A DNA stretch of 64,000 nucleotides from Prochlorococcus sp. AG-402-I21 (GTDB lineage Bacteria; Cyanobacteriota; Cyanobacteriia; PCC-6307; Cyanobiaceae). Below the pieces are notes generated by a model that was not told where the DNA came from, did no database searches, and saw only the letters and a list, made by a program, of their open reading frames with translations. The translations under genes were made by a program, and so were the position numbers. The stretch's first letter is position 1; the number at the start of each line of letters is the position of its first letter. The stretch lies in contig QCHZ01000004.1 of assembly GCA_003216955.1 (NCBI GenBank), positions 92,331-156,330 on the forward strand. The letters are read 5' to 3'. Below, piece by piece: positions 7,948 to 16,423 of the stretch.

Positions 7948-8142
7948 TTATAGGAATATTCCTTTTGATTGAACAAAGCTATGAAAAACCGGATTATGAA
8001 GATATTCAATATACAAAGCGATTAAAAATGCACCACTCAAGCAACCACTTGCAATTATTGATCCAAAAATAAAAACTTGTTTTTTGCTTAAATTTGGCTT
8101 CGTATCTACAAATAAAAATCTCTTTGATCTTGAGACAGTCAT
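7948..8142 (-). CDS. Small membrane hypothetical protein (64 aa)
   Basis: A basic N-terminal region (SRSKRFLFVDTKPNLSKK) precedes one membrane helix at about residues 22-45, and a short tail follows. The topology suggests a cytoplasmic basic N-terminus. The family is not recognised. It is convergent with the Hli cluster. Confidence 0.5.
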   Translation of the reverse strand: MTVSRSKRFLFVDTKPNLSKKQVFIFGSIIASGCLSGAFLIALYIEYLHNPVFHSFVQSKGIFL

Positions 8143-8210
8143 TTAAGTTTTTTCAACTATTTAATACTTAGCCATATCATGTCTTGATTATTTCCTGCTT
8201 AAGAGTTTCT

Positions 8211-8582
8211 TTATGAAACTCTGTCTTCCATGTAAACAGCTTGACAAGAAAATTCTTGAATTTCTCCATTAGGTAAACGTTGGGCAAATCTGGGTTCATC
8301 CATTCTTAATCCATTTTTCTCATCCTGATAACTCCATAACCATTTCTTGTCTGTGAATGATATGTCACCGACCTTAAAAGATACTGGCAGCATGAGGTTT
8401 TTATCTCGCCAATTAAGAACTATAAAGGCTCCTTTATCAATATTTTCCAGATCATCAGTTATGGCGAAATCTCCATTTAAATTATTTCTGATGACTGCAG
8501 ATAATCTATCTCCATCGCAATTGAAATCTGAAGAAGGATTAAGAGTAATAAGTAAACTAAGAAAAAACGAAATAAAAATCAT
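8211..8582 (-). CDS. Secreted hypothetical protein (123 aa)
   Basis: A clear N-terminal signal-like hydrophobic stretch (MIFISFFLSLLITLN) is followed by a mature domain of mixed beta character. It has Cys near residue 22 (DFNCDGDRL) and near residue 112 (FSCQAVYM), which could form a disulfide. The mature part contains VLNWRDKNLMLPVSF. Function is unknown; location in the periplasm or thylakoid lumen is inferred from the signal. Confidence 0.55.
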   Translation of the reverse strand: MIFISFFLSLLITLNPSSDFNCDGDRLSAVIRNNLNGDFAITDDLENIDKGAFIVLNWRDKNLMLPVSFKVGDISFTDKKWLWSYQDEKNGLRMDEPRFAQRLPNGEIQEFSCQAVYMEDRVS

Positions 8583-8769
8583 TTATTTTGAGTATTAGAG
8601 GATTCTTTCTGTGAAAATGATATTTTTTTATTTATCATAATCATTGCTTTATCTATGATAAAAGGAACTTATTTGATACTTGATGAGAGTATAAATTCGG
8701 TATATTAAAATTAAACAATAGGCTCACCAAATCGAAAACTCAAAATCTACTTACACTAATTCTACGAAA

Positions 8770-9174
8770 ATCAGTTGCAAATATCTTGGAGATTTGCAGA
8801 CTGAAGCAAAACATTCTCTTTCAGGTAGTGTCATTCGTACTGACGCACCCAAAGATCATGATGGAGAAGCAAAAGATTTTGCTCCAACTGATTTATTAGC
8901 TTCTTCCTTGGGAACTTGTGTAATAACAATTATGGGTATTGAAGCAAAACGGAGAGGGTGGAAACTGGGTGAGATTAAAATTGATGTTTATAAGACAATG
9001 ACATCAGAAGGTCCTAGAAAAATAAAGACTCTTTCACTAGAAATTTTTATGCCATTCGAATTAGATTCTAAAAAGTTTAAAATCCTTAAAAGAGTAGCTG
9101 AAGATTGCCCAGTAAAGCTTAATCTTGATACCTCTGTAGATATTAAGATGAATTGGAATCAAGCAAAAATTTAA
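8770..9174 (+). CDS. OsmC-like family protein
   Basis: The product carries the OsmC-family segment FAPTDLLASSLGTCVITIMG, where the Cys of the GTC motif is the family's redox-active residue, and the later Cys in AEDCPVKLNL supplies the second. OsmC/Ohr proteins reduce peroxides or stay uncharacterised as in YhfA-type members. The odd point is the start. The family-typical opening (SCKYLGDLQTEAKH) is encoded from 8773, but the only canonical start in frame is TTG at 8794, inside that segment. Upstream to the in-frame TAG at 8719 there is no ATG, GTG or TTG. I placed the start at ATC 8770 provisionally; ATC 8731 is another option. It is convergent with the DoxX-like gene. Confidence 0.75.
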   Translation: MSCKYLGDLQTEAKHSLSGSVIRTDAPKDHDGEAKDFAPTDLLASSLGTCVITIMGIEAKRRGWKLGEIKIDVYKTMTSEGPRKIKTLSLEIFMPFELDSKKFKILKRVAEDCPVKLNLDTSVDIKMNWNQAKI

Positions 9175-9204
9175 AAAAGTAATTAAATTATTTAACTACT
9201 TTTT
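9174..9204. terminator. Bidirectional terminator between convergent genes
   Basis: The arms 9174-9187 and 9191-9204 form a 14-bp stem with one G.U-type mismatch and a TTA loop. The stem starts with A5 on one side and ends with T5 on the other, so it can act in both directions. It overlaps the ends of the OsmC-like and DoxX-like genes. Confidence 0.55.
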
Positions 9205-9594
9205 AATTGTCTGATCATTAAAAAGTTTTTTTAGAGTGTTACCTTTTGAATTTTTTAGTCCAAGAAGTAAACCTCCTATTATCCCAGCATTCATTAAAAC
9301 AGCTTTTATTTGTAAAGGTGAAAAATGAAAAATAATTGTTGTTGGAATTATAAATATTAGGAGAAGATATGCACCTAATCTTTGCTTAAATCCTGTGATA
9401 AAAAGTATTGAGCCAAAAATCAAGCAAAAGATTGCCGAAATTAATAAAAATGTAGCTAAAGTATTAGGTATACTTTTATTTGAGATTACTTCAACAGTCC
9501 TTTCAAAATTTATTATTTTACCAGGGATGGCATATATAAATATGCCTGAGATTAATACTCTTCCAATCAAATTTTTTATTTGCTCAAAGCTCAT
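9196..9594 (-). CDS. DoxX-like membrane protein (132 aa)
   Basis: Four hydrophobic segments in 132 residues, with the opening IGRVLISGIFIYAIPGKI that matches the first helix of DoxX/YphA-like proteins (usually R-x-x-x-G-x-x-F-x-x-x-G). A loop GFKQRLGAYLLL and a final helix ending GGLLLGLK fit the family. DoxX-like proteins are small integral membrane proteins often near redox or sulfur metabolism; the substrate is unknown. Start is ATG. Confidence 0.65.
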   Translation of the reverse strand: MSFEQIKNLIGRVLISGIFIYAIPGKIINFERTVEVISNKSIPNTLATFLLISAIFCLIFGSILFITGFKQRLGAYLLLIFIIPTTIIFHFSPLQIKAVLMNAGIIGGLLLGLKNSKGNTLKKLFNDQTIKK

Positions 9595-9806
9595 TTACAG
9601 TATTTGGGTAAAAGTTGATTGTTCTTTGTAATTCGAAAGGTATAAAATTTGATAAGATTATTCTTATTATGTAATATATATTTTGTTTCTGTGGAAATGC
9701 ATCGATTCCTTTGACTTACTATTTTAAATTGTATTTCTTTTTTGTGAAAGCAATCAAAATACAAATATATTGCTATCTTGTTCTATAAATTATTTTGTGT
9801 TTTATA

Positions 9807-9938
9807 ATGACAAGGGAATGGGACTCAGGACCAAAATTCTACAAGAAGGGTTCTTTTCATAATAAAATTGGCATGATATTACTTTGGATATTTATATGTT
9901 TGGCCTTAATTCAAATATGTATAATGATTCTTAGTTGA
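9807..9938 (+). CDS. Small single-helix membrane protein (43 aa)
   Basis: ATG at 9807 opens 43 codons. The N-terminal half is polar and basic (TREWDSGPKFYKKGSFHNK), and the rest is one continuous helix (about residues 21-42). The clean half-polar, half-hydrophobic layout suggests a real tail-anchored peptide. No family is recognised. Confidence 0.5.
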   Translation: MTREWDSGPKFYKKGSFHNKIGMILLWIFICLALIQICIMILS

Positions 9939-10040
9939 ATTATTTACATAATTATTTAATATAAATTCAATCATAAGTTTATATACTAAGTTAATGTAAA
10001 AAGTTAATTTTGTTTCAATTTATCTAAGTTAGGTTTAATT

Positions 10041-10289
10041 ATGATCCTTCTCAAAATTACTAATGCATCTGATGTGGTCGCTTCTAAAGCAGGTAAGTTA
10101 TTTGAGAAAATGACTCCAGAAATGATTGATCAGAAATTAGTAGAGAGTCAGGTTATTCAGCAAATGATTGATCAACTTCAATTAGAGGGACTAAAAGGTC
10201 AAATTTCTAGTGTGAAAGGGCTTGATTTGAGTGATGATACTTTAATAACTAAAAGTAGTTTTAAAATTAGGAGTACTAAGACCTTTTGA
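10041..10289 (+). CDS. Hypothetical protein (82 aa)
   Basis: A soluble, likely alpha-helical protein with a run of Met, Gln and Ile (EMIDQKLVESQVIQQMIDQLQLEGLKGQ) that could form an amphipathic helix or short coiled coil. There are no membrane segments and no cysteines. Start is ATG. Function is unknown. Confidence 0.5.
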   Translation: MILLKITNASDVVASKAGKLFEKMTPEMIDQKLVESQVIQQMIDQLQLEGLKGQISSVKGLDLSDDTLITKSSFKIRSTKTF

Positions 10290-10523
10290 ATTGAAAATTA
10301 CTTAAAAGTATTGACTCAGTTTATTTAAAAAAAATTAAGCATATAGAGCTAGTTTTGGTAGATTTTCTAGCGTTATTTGTTTTTTAGTATGTCTTTTAAC
10401 ATATGATTTTGCTTAATATTCTTGAAGCTTTTCTTATGAAAACTTAATTATTTACTATTAAGAAGAGAATCGTTTTAACCGCTAAGAATTATCTATTGTT
10501 AATCATATAAATAAGGAATTAGT

Positions 10524-11285
10524 TTGGGTTTTGGTGCCCCAAAAATTAGCAACGAAGAAGAGCGCTTAAGAGCTCTTGCTGAGTACAGAATCTTAGGTAC
10601 ACAACCTGAGCAATGCTATGACGATATAACGAAAATCGCTTCTTTAACTTGCGAAACTCCTATTTCTTTAATGAGTTTGGTAGATACAGACAAGCAATGG
10701 TTTAAATCAATGTGTGGTTTTGAGACGAAAGAAACATCACGAGACGTTTCTTTTTGCGCTCATGCAATTGCTAGTCCAGAACCATTGATTATTGAGGATG
10801 CTTTATTAGATGAGCGTTTTAGAACAAATCCTTTGGTAGTTGAGGAGCCAAAAATTCGATTATACGCTGGGTTTCCATTGCAAACCCCAAATGATCAGCG
10901 AATAGGCACTCTCTGCGTGATTGATAGAAAGCCGGGACATTTGTCTGATAAACAGCATCAAATTATGGAGGCATTATCTAGACAGGTTGTTACCTTATTG
11001 GAACTTCGTAAAAGATCTATTCGTCTTCTTGATGCTCTAACCCATATGCATAAAACGGAGGGTATCTTAACGACATGTTCATATTGCAAAGAGGTCAGGG
11101 ATTCGGATGGTGAGTGGCAGCATCTAGAAAAATACCTTTCAAAAATCGCAGATATTCGTTTTAGCCATGGGATTTGCGATTTATGCATGGAGAAGCACTT
11201 TCCAGATGTATTGGAAGTTTGGAGTGATGAAAAACTTAATTTAAATAGTAAAAAAAACAAGCCAGAATGCAAAAAAAGTAGTTAG
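10524..11285 (+). CDS. GAF-domain protein with Cys-rich C-terminus (253 aa)
   Basis: Residues about 10-165 form a GAF domain of the type found at the N-terminus of sensor kinases: EEERLRALAEYRILGTQPEQ, then SLVDTDKQWFKS, SRDVSFCAHAI, FYAGFPL-like YAGFPLQTPN and GTLCVIDRKPG. After a short helix comes a segment with ILTTCSYCKEVRD and FSHGICDLCMEKHFP. The two Cys-x2-Cys pairs resemble the short module at the ends of some kinase and cyclase proteins and could bind a metal. No kinase, cyclase or DNA-binding domain follows, so the protein is a free-standing sensor. It starts at TTG. Confidence 0.75.
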   Translation: MGFGAPKISNEEERLRALAEYRILGTQPEQCYDDITKIASLTCETPISLMSLVDTDKQWFKSMCGFETKETSRDVSFCAHAIASPEPLIIEDALLDERFRTNPLVVEEPKIRLYAGFPLQTPNDQRIGTLCVIDRKPGHLSDKQHQIMEALSRQVVTLLELRKRSIRLLDALTHMHKTEGILTTCSYCKEVRDSDGEWQHLEKYLSKIADIRFSHGICDLCMEKHFPDVLEVWSDEKLNLNSKKNKPECKKSS

Positions 11286-11350
11286 TTGCTTCCTATACTT
11301 TTGATTAATATATAAATACTTCTAAAACTTATTGAACGAAAGTTTAAAAT

Positions 11351-12217
11351 ATGATTGGCTTATTTGCGGCAATATCTGCCGTAATATCATGGACTTTTGC
11401 TTGTTCTATTTGGCGTAGAGAATCCGAAAAATTGTTACCTAGGCAAATCAATATTTATAAAAATGTTCTTGCTTCAATATTTTTTTTACCAGTTGCCCTA
11501 ACGATAAGTTGGTTTACTGATTTTTTTTCTATATTTGTTTTAATGATAAGTGGAATAGTTGGTATTGCTATAGGGGATACTTTATATATAAATTCATTAA
11601 AAAGAATAGGAACTAGAAAAACACTTTCATTCGAGGCATTAACGCCAATAATTGCTACTGCTTTAGGAACACTTAGTATAAATGAGATTTATCCTCAAAA
11701 AGTATGGATAGGGACTTTTATTGTCTCCTTTTCTTTATTAATGATTTTACGTCAAAATACATTACAAAATGAGGACTCTAGAGAATCTGATTTTCTTGGG
11801 ATCCTCTGCGCATTGGGTTCGGTCTTTTGTGCTGTTTTGGCAGCTTTAATGTCAAGAGTAATTTTAATCAGCTCTACATTAACCCCCATACAAACAACTG
11901 AAATTAGACTTTTATCCGCATCAATATTTTTATTTTTAATTTTTAAAAAAGACTTCTTGGATCTTCTTAATAATCGATCAATAACTAAACAAAATCATTC
12001 AAGTTTAATTTTATCTACCTTACTTGGTACTAATTGCGGAATATTATTTCAACAGATAGTTTTTAAATTTTTGCCTATTGGTATTGGTTGGACATTGTTA
12101 AGCCTTTCTCCTATTTTTGCACTTTTTATTTCAAATAGAGAGGGGGATAAAATAAATAAATTAACAATTTTTTATTCTTTTTTATCTTTTATTGGAGTTG
12201 CTATTACTTTGATTTAG
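11351..12217 (+). CDS. EamA/DMT-family transporter (288 aa)
   Basis: About ten hydrophobic segments arranged as two halves, typical of the drug/metabolite transporter superfamily. The segment GIAIGDTLYINSLKRIGTRKT in the first half and TNCGILFQQIVFKFLPIGIGWTLLSLSPIF in the second match EamA repeats. The substrate cannot be told from sequence. The ATG start lies 66 bases after the GAF gene on the same strand, so the two may share a transcript. Its last four bases overlap the end of the convergent 81-aa gene. Confidence 0.75.
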   Translation: MIGLFAAISAVISWTFACSIWRRESEKLLPRQINIYKNVLASIFFLPVALTISWFTDFFSIFVLMISGIVGIAIGDTLYINSLKRIGTRKTLSFEALTPIIATALGTLSINEIYPQKVWIGTFIVSFSLLMILRQNTLQNEDSRESDFLGILCALGSVFCAVLAALMSRVILISSTLTPIQTTEIRLLSASIFLFLIFKKDFLDLLNNRSITKQNHSSLILSTLLGTNCGILFQQIVFKFLPIGIGWTLLSLSPIFALFISNREGDKINKLTIFYSFLSFIGVAITLI

Positions 12218-12459
12218 ACCTCAAAGTAATCATTCTCCTGCCAATATTCATCTGGATCATCTTCGACGTCTGGTGGATCTTCTAGTTCTCCAGGTTTTTC
12301 ACCTAGTAGTATGAGCAATCCTTCCAAATATCTCATTTCTGAAGGGTCATCTGATTTATCAAGGCGATCCTTGACTTTTTTAGCAACTTGAGGATCACCT
12401 TGCTCAACAGCTTTTGTTAATAAATAAATAGGATCGCTTTTAGGGTCTATTTCTTTCAT
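12214..12459 (-). CDS. Acidic hypothetical protein (81 aa)
   Basis: A helical N-terminal part (LTKAVEQGDPQVAKKVKDRLDK) leads to a very acidic tail rich in Asp, Glu and Pro that ends WQENDYFEV. The acidic tail suggests a protein-interaction role. Family not recognised. It ends 4 bases inside the convergent transporter gene. Confidence 0.55.
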   Translation of the reverse strand: MKEIDPKSDPIYLLTKAVEQGDPQVAKKVKDRLDKSDDPSEMRYLEGLLILLGEKPGELEDPPDVEDDPDEYWQENDYFEV

Positions 12460-12506
12460 TTTAATTAGAAATTATTTAGGTAGTTTGGATTTAGTCTTTC
12501 ATATTT

Positions 12507-12947
12507 TCAAGATAAACTTCTATCAGTTGTTCCCGGATAGAAAAGAGTATTTTGATCAATATTAATTGCTGAAAACTTTATAGGTTCCCAAAATAAATCT
12601 CTTGTAATCAAAAAACGAATATCTTTCTCTTTTAAAAATTTCTCATTGACAAGTTCCTGCAGTACTTTTATCGAGATTTCTCCCCATTTACTGGAATTAG
12701 TTAACCAAGTGTCCATTTCCCAAACAGGTTCAGAATTTATTATTTGAAATCCAAAGGCTTTTTCCCTGTTTTCTGATATCTCGGAAAGGTACCAATCACC
12801 TACAACTCCATAAAGGTGACAATAAATTAAATCATCAATCGAACCTTTACTGTTGCCTGATATCGACTTCATCAATTTAGCTGTTGACTCTGGAACGAGA
12901 ACAAGTGGATTTTGGTTTTGTTCAGACAAAATAAGATGAATGTACAA
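12507..12947 (-). CDS. Hypothetical protein (146 aa)
   Basis: A soluble protein without signal peptide or membrane segments. It contains VLVPESTAKLMKS, IYCHLYGVVGDWYLSEISE and FLITRDLFWEPIKF. The composition is ordinary for the genome, but I cannot assign a family. It precedes the 81-aa gene on the same strand, 47 bases away. Confidence 0.5.
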   Translation of the reverse strand: MYIHLILSEQNQNPLVLVPESTAKLMKSISGNSKGSIDDLIYCHLYGVVGDWYLSEISENREKAFGFQIINSEPVWEMDTWLTNSSKWGEISIKVLQELVNEKFLKEKDIRFLITRDLFWEPIKFSAINIDQNTLFYPGTTDRSLS

Positions 12948-13043
12948 CCCTTTTTATAAAGGATTTAATACCTAATTATATTTTTTAAAAAGTAGATTTA
13001 GTTCTTTAAATTTCTTATGTAATAAACTTTCTAATATTAAGCT

Positions 13044-13352
13044 TCATTGATCTGATTCTGTTGCTTTTAGTGCTTGTAAAGCCATATTTATATGGGCGCC
13101 CATAGCCCCAAAGGCCATAAGAGATTTAGGATTTCTATTTTCAGTTAAAACTTTTTGTTCCCTATTCATAATTAGTAATATTTTTCGGCTTGTTTCTGTC
13201 CATTCTTTGATTAAATCCTTGAATTCTTGATTTTCTTTTATTTGATTATTTTCAGAGGTATTAATTGAAGATATATCTTTTTTGGCTTTGATCAAGAAGT
13301 CATGTAATTCCTTATGACTTATGGCATTTTGAGAGAATTGGTTGTTATTCAA
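13044..13352 (-). CDS. Hypothetical protein, alpha-helical (102 aa)
   Basis: A predicted all-helical soluble protein with a recognisably conserved C-terminal half (WTETSRKILLIMNREQKVLTEN and GAMGAHINMALQALKATE). I believe this is a cyanobacterial family but cannot name it. It precedes the 146-aa gene in the same direction, with about 96 bases between. Confidence 0.55.
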   Translation of the reverse strand: MNNNQFSQNAISHKELHDFLIKAKKDISSINTSENNQIKENQEFKDLIKEWTETSRKILLIMNREQKVLTENRNPKSLMAFGAMGAHINMALQALKATESDQ

Positions 13353-13446
13353 CTTATTTCTATAGATTTGTACTTAAACTATCATGGAATTAACTTTCTC
13401 CAAGGGTGGATCTCCGACCAAATCTAATTCGTTTTTTATTATTATT

Positions 13447-14856
13447 TCATTTGATATCTCTATACTTTTTAACTAGTTTTTTGAAATGATCTCCTCTTTC
13501 CTCGTAGTTTTGGTATTGATCAAAACTTGCACATGCTGGAGATAATAGTATGCTTTTTGAATTTGTTTTCTTTCCTATATCTATAGATGCGATAGTTGCT
13601 TCTTCTAGATTTTGTTTGACAATTATTTTCCCTGTATAAGAATACATTAATAATGCTTCCTTTAAGTTATTTGCACTATGTCCAAATAAAACTATCCCAT
13701 TAGTAGATTGTTTTATTTGTTTAATCCACGGCAAATAATCTCCTTTCTTTTGTATGCCACCAGCGACTAAAATTATTGGATGAGGAATAGATTTTAAACC
13801 AGTTAGTGAAGAGTCGAAATTAGTTGCTTTGCTATCGTTATAAAAACCTAAATTGTTTAGCTTCCCTAAATACTCTAATCTATGTGGGATTGACTGAAAT
13901 GAATTTATAGATCTAGCTATTGATGAATGATCAAGACCTATTTCTCTTGCTGCTGCTGTCACAAGCAAGAGGTTTTGCAAATTATGTCTACCGGGTATCT
14001 TAAGTATAGAACTGTGAAATAGTTGTTTTTGCTCTTCAATTATGTAACCTTTTTGATCGATCCAGAATTTTGGATATTGATCATAGAAGGACTTTTGATT
14101 TGTACCAACCCATATACCTTTAGGTAATTCTTTTCTTTTACTAGATAAATATTTATCATCAGAATTATAAATACGAATAGATGATTTCTCTAGTAAACTT
14201 CTCTTTATTTTGAAATAAGTTTCTATATCATTATGCCTTTCTAAATGATCAGGTGTAAATGTTGTCCATATACCTATTGTAGGTGCTACTTTTGGTGAAC
14301 TTTCAATTTGATAACTACTTAATTCTAATACTAGCCAGTTTAACTCTTGGTAATTATTTTTCATACTCTCTAAAGCAATATTGGATAATGCTTTTCCAAT
14401 ATTCCCTCCCATTTCAGTAATTAAATTATTTAATTTAAGAACATGATTAAGCATATTGGTGACGGTGGTTTTACCATTAGTGCCAGTTATACCAATAGAT
14501 GAGATATGATTTAATCTTTCCCAAGCTAATTCTACTTCTCCCTGAATATTGATATTTTTACATCTTAGCTCTTTGAGCGCTAGATGCTCCCAATCTATTC
14601 CAGGACTTACAGTGATAGAACTAATTTTTTCTATCCATGGCGTGAAATTACTAATATTAAGAGGCTCGCCTAATAAAACAACCTTGATTCCTTCCGATTT
14701 TAATTTGTTAGATATATTTAGTAGTTTTTCGTTTGAATTGTTTTCTAATACTAAAACATTCTTGCCCTCTGATTTAAGTAGTTTTGCTGCACTTATTCCT
14801 GAGCTTCCTAGTCCAAGTACAATATGTATTTGATTTGATTGTTTTTGTTTTGACAA
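13447..14856 (-). CDS. murD: UDP-N-acetylmuramoylalanine--D-glutamate ligase
   Basis: MurD adds D-glutamate to UDP-MurNAc-L-Ala in peptidoglycan synthesis in the cytoplasm. The N-terminal Rossmann-like region carries GLGSSGISAAKLL, and the central ATP-binding loop is GITGTNGKTTVTNML (about residues 120-134). Substrate-binding segments GNIGKAL, HLERH and the C-terminal NDSKATNFDSS are all present. At 469 aa it is full length. The start is ATG. It lies alone, with the next upstream gene about 290 bases away and divergent. Confidence 0.92.
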   Translation of the reverse strand: MSKQKQSNQIHIVLGLGSSGISAAKLLKSEGKNVLVLENNSNEKLLNISNKLKSEGIKVVLLGEPLNISNFTPWIEKISSITVSPGIDWEHLALKELRCKNINIQGEVELAWERLNHISSIGITGTNGKTTVTNMLNHVLKLNNLITEMGGNIGKALSNIALESMKNNYQELNWLVLELSSYQIESSPKVAPTIGIWTTFTPDHLERHNDIETYFKIKRSLLEKSSIRIYNSDDKYLSSKRKELPKGIWVGTNQKSFYDQYPKFWIDQKGYIIEEQKQLFHSSILKIPGRHNLQNLLLVTAAAREIGLDHSSIARSINSFQSIPHRLEYLGKLNNLGFYNDSKATNFDSSLTGLKSIPHPIILVAGGIQKKGDYLPWIKQIKQSTNGIVLFGHSANNLKEALLMYSYTGKIIVKQNLEEATIASIDIGKKTNSKSILLSPACASFDQYQNYEERGDHFKKLVKKYRDIK

Positions 14857-15145
14857 TTTAATTTAGATTTTAATGTAAATAGCTTTTCTAGTTACTAGTT
14901 AGCTGTTACTTTAGGACAGATTTGATTTCATGCAATTTTAACTACTCTTTAATACAAAATATTTTTATATTAGTCTTTGTTTGATTTTTAAATAAAGATA
15001 TTTAACTAATTACTGTTTGAATACGCCTTCTAATATACGTATTGGAAAATTTTTAAATTATTTTTAATAACATTAAAAAAACGTTAATACCTCTGGCGTT
15101 ATTCTTTAAAAGTTGTTTTGATACAAATGCACTTGCTTCTTTTTA

Positions 15146-15292
15146 ATGGCTGCAAAAATTGAGGGTATTGAAATTTTAAAACAAAAAGAAATTCCAGAGC
15201 CAATGAATGTCGATTATTCTCTAAATGGTTTGGTAGATCAGAGTGAGAGTGAAATTACATGGATTCAACTTCATCAAATGTTTGATAAGTAA
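15146..15292 (+). CDS. Small hypothetical protein (48 aa)
   Basis: ATG at 15146 opens 48 codons ending TAA. The sequence (AAKIEGIEILKQKE at the start, EITWIQLHQMFDK at the end) is soluble and protein-like. No family is recognised. It lies between murD and tRNA-Val in a region with no other gene. Confidence 0.45.
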   Translation: MAAKIEGIEILKQKEIPEPMNVDYSLNGLVDQSESEITWIQLHQMFDK

Positions 15293-15358
15293 AGATTTTA
15301 AAAACTTTCTCTATTACTTTTAATTTGAGAAATGTTTATTCCATTGAATATTGGTGAA

Positions 15359-15430
15359 TGGGCGATACTGGAATCGAACCAGTGACTCCTACCGTGTCAA
15401 GGTAGTGCTCTACCTCTGAGCTAATCGCCC
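15359..15430 (-). tRNA. tRNA-Val (GAC)
   Basis: On the reverse strand the acceptor stem GGGCGAT pairs with ATCGCCC, followed by the discriminator A. The D arm is GCTC-AGAGGTA-GAGC. The anticodon arm is CTACC-TTGACAC-GGTAG with anticodon GAC. The T arm is ACTGG-TTCGATT-CCAGT. All stems are perfect. CCA is not encoded. Confidence 0.95.
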
Positions 15431-15498
15431 TTGCAAATCAATTTAGAATTCAAGTTTTATTACCCTCAATGAAGTTAGCAGGCAATAGGACCTAATAA

Positions 15499-16287
15499 TC
15501 ATTGCCTTAGTAATTTGATTCTCCAACGCTCTTTTTTCGTTTTGTCAATATTTAAAATTTTAAGTGAACCTCTTTTCTCTAAATGAATAAGGTCTCCAAT
15601 ATTTACAGATTTGCTTGGCTGATCATTCAAGGCCCAGTTAAGTCGCAAAAATCCTTTCTTGATTTGCGTGGTTATTTTTGATCTGGATAATCCAAAACCC
15701 GCAGAGGCTATAGCGTCAATCCTGGTAGAGGCTTCAACCGTATTGATTACTTTCTCTGGCCTATTAAAAGGGATCTCCATCTCGCTTAAATCTAATGCTT
15801 GGATTGATATTTCAACTTCTCTTAGATTTCCAATCTTTTGATTTAATGAATCAGCACATTTTTTTGAGCAGACAGCTTGAGCTCCTCTATCTCTTATTAC
15901 CCAAATGTCTCCAATTTCATCTTCTTTTGCATGAAGTCCATTTAAGACATCTCTAAAATCATTTTGTTGAGCTCTATCAAAAAGAAAATTACCTTTAATA
16001 CAAATACCTTTTAGAGGAATATCGATAGAGTTAGAGATAATCTCATCTTCTGATCTTAGAAAACATATTCTTTTGCGTTCTGCGCCCGGGAAACCTCCTT
16101 CATAAAGAAGTCTTAGATCACTTAAATTACTAAATTTATTTTTAACTTCCTCTATTAATTGTGCTGATACAAAAGGTGACCATATTGCCTCTCTATTATT
16201 TAAAGCTTTTTCTGCATAGTAAAGCAAAGTCTCTAACTCCTTTCTGAATTTACTTTTAAATAGAATTTTTTCTCTTGGAAGATGCAT
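15499..16287 (-). CDS. Photosystem II S4-domain protein (YlmH-like RNA binding)
   Basis: The C-terminal region (about residues 180-250) is an S4 RNA-binding domain: STRIDAIASAGFGLSRSKITTQIKKGFLRLNW, then VNIGDLIHLEKRGSLKI. The N-terminal part resembles the YlmH-type fold, with EGGFPGAERKRICF. In cyanobacteria this family is annotated as photosystem II S4-domain protein; its cellular role is not settled, and YlmH relatives act on stalled ribosomes. Length (262 aa) is normal. It starts at ATG. Confidence 0.75.
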   Translation of the reverse strand: MHLPREKILFKSKFRKELETLLYYAEKALNNREAIWSPFVSAQLIEEVKNKFSNLSDLRLLYEGGFPGAERKRICFLRSEDEIISNSIDIPLKGICIKGNFLFDRAQQNDFRDVLNGLHAKEDEIGDIWVIRDRGAQAVCSKKCADSLNQKIGNLREVEISIQALDLSEMEIPFNRPEKVINTVEASTRIDAIASAGFGLSRSKITTQIKKGFLRLNWALNDQPSKSVNIGDLIHLEKRGSLKILNIDKTKKERWRIKLLRQ

Positions 16288-16423
16288 GTAGAGAGAATGC
16301 GTTTTCTTGTTTTATATATACTAAACGATTTATTCTTCTTTAGTTTGAGAAAAAAGTATTCAATCTTGGTAGAAAAATTATCAATTTTTGATTCATTTTT
16401 AATATATATTATTTAATTTATTT

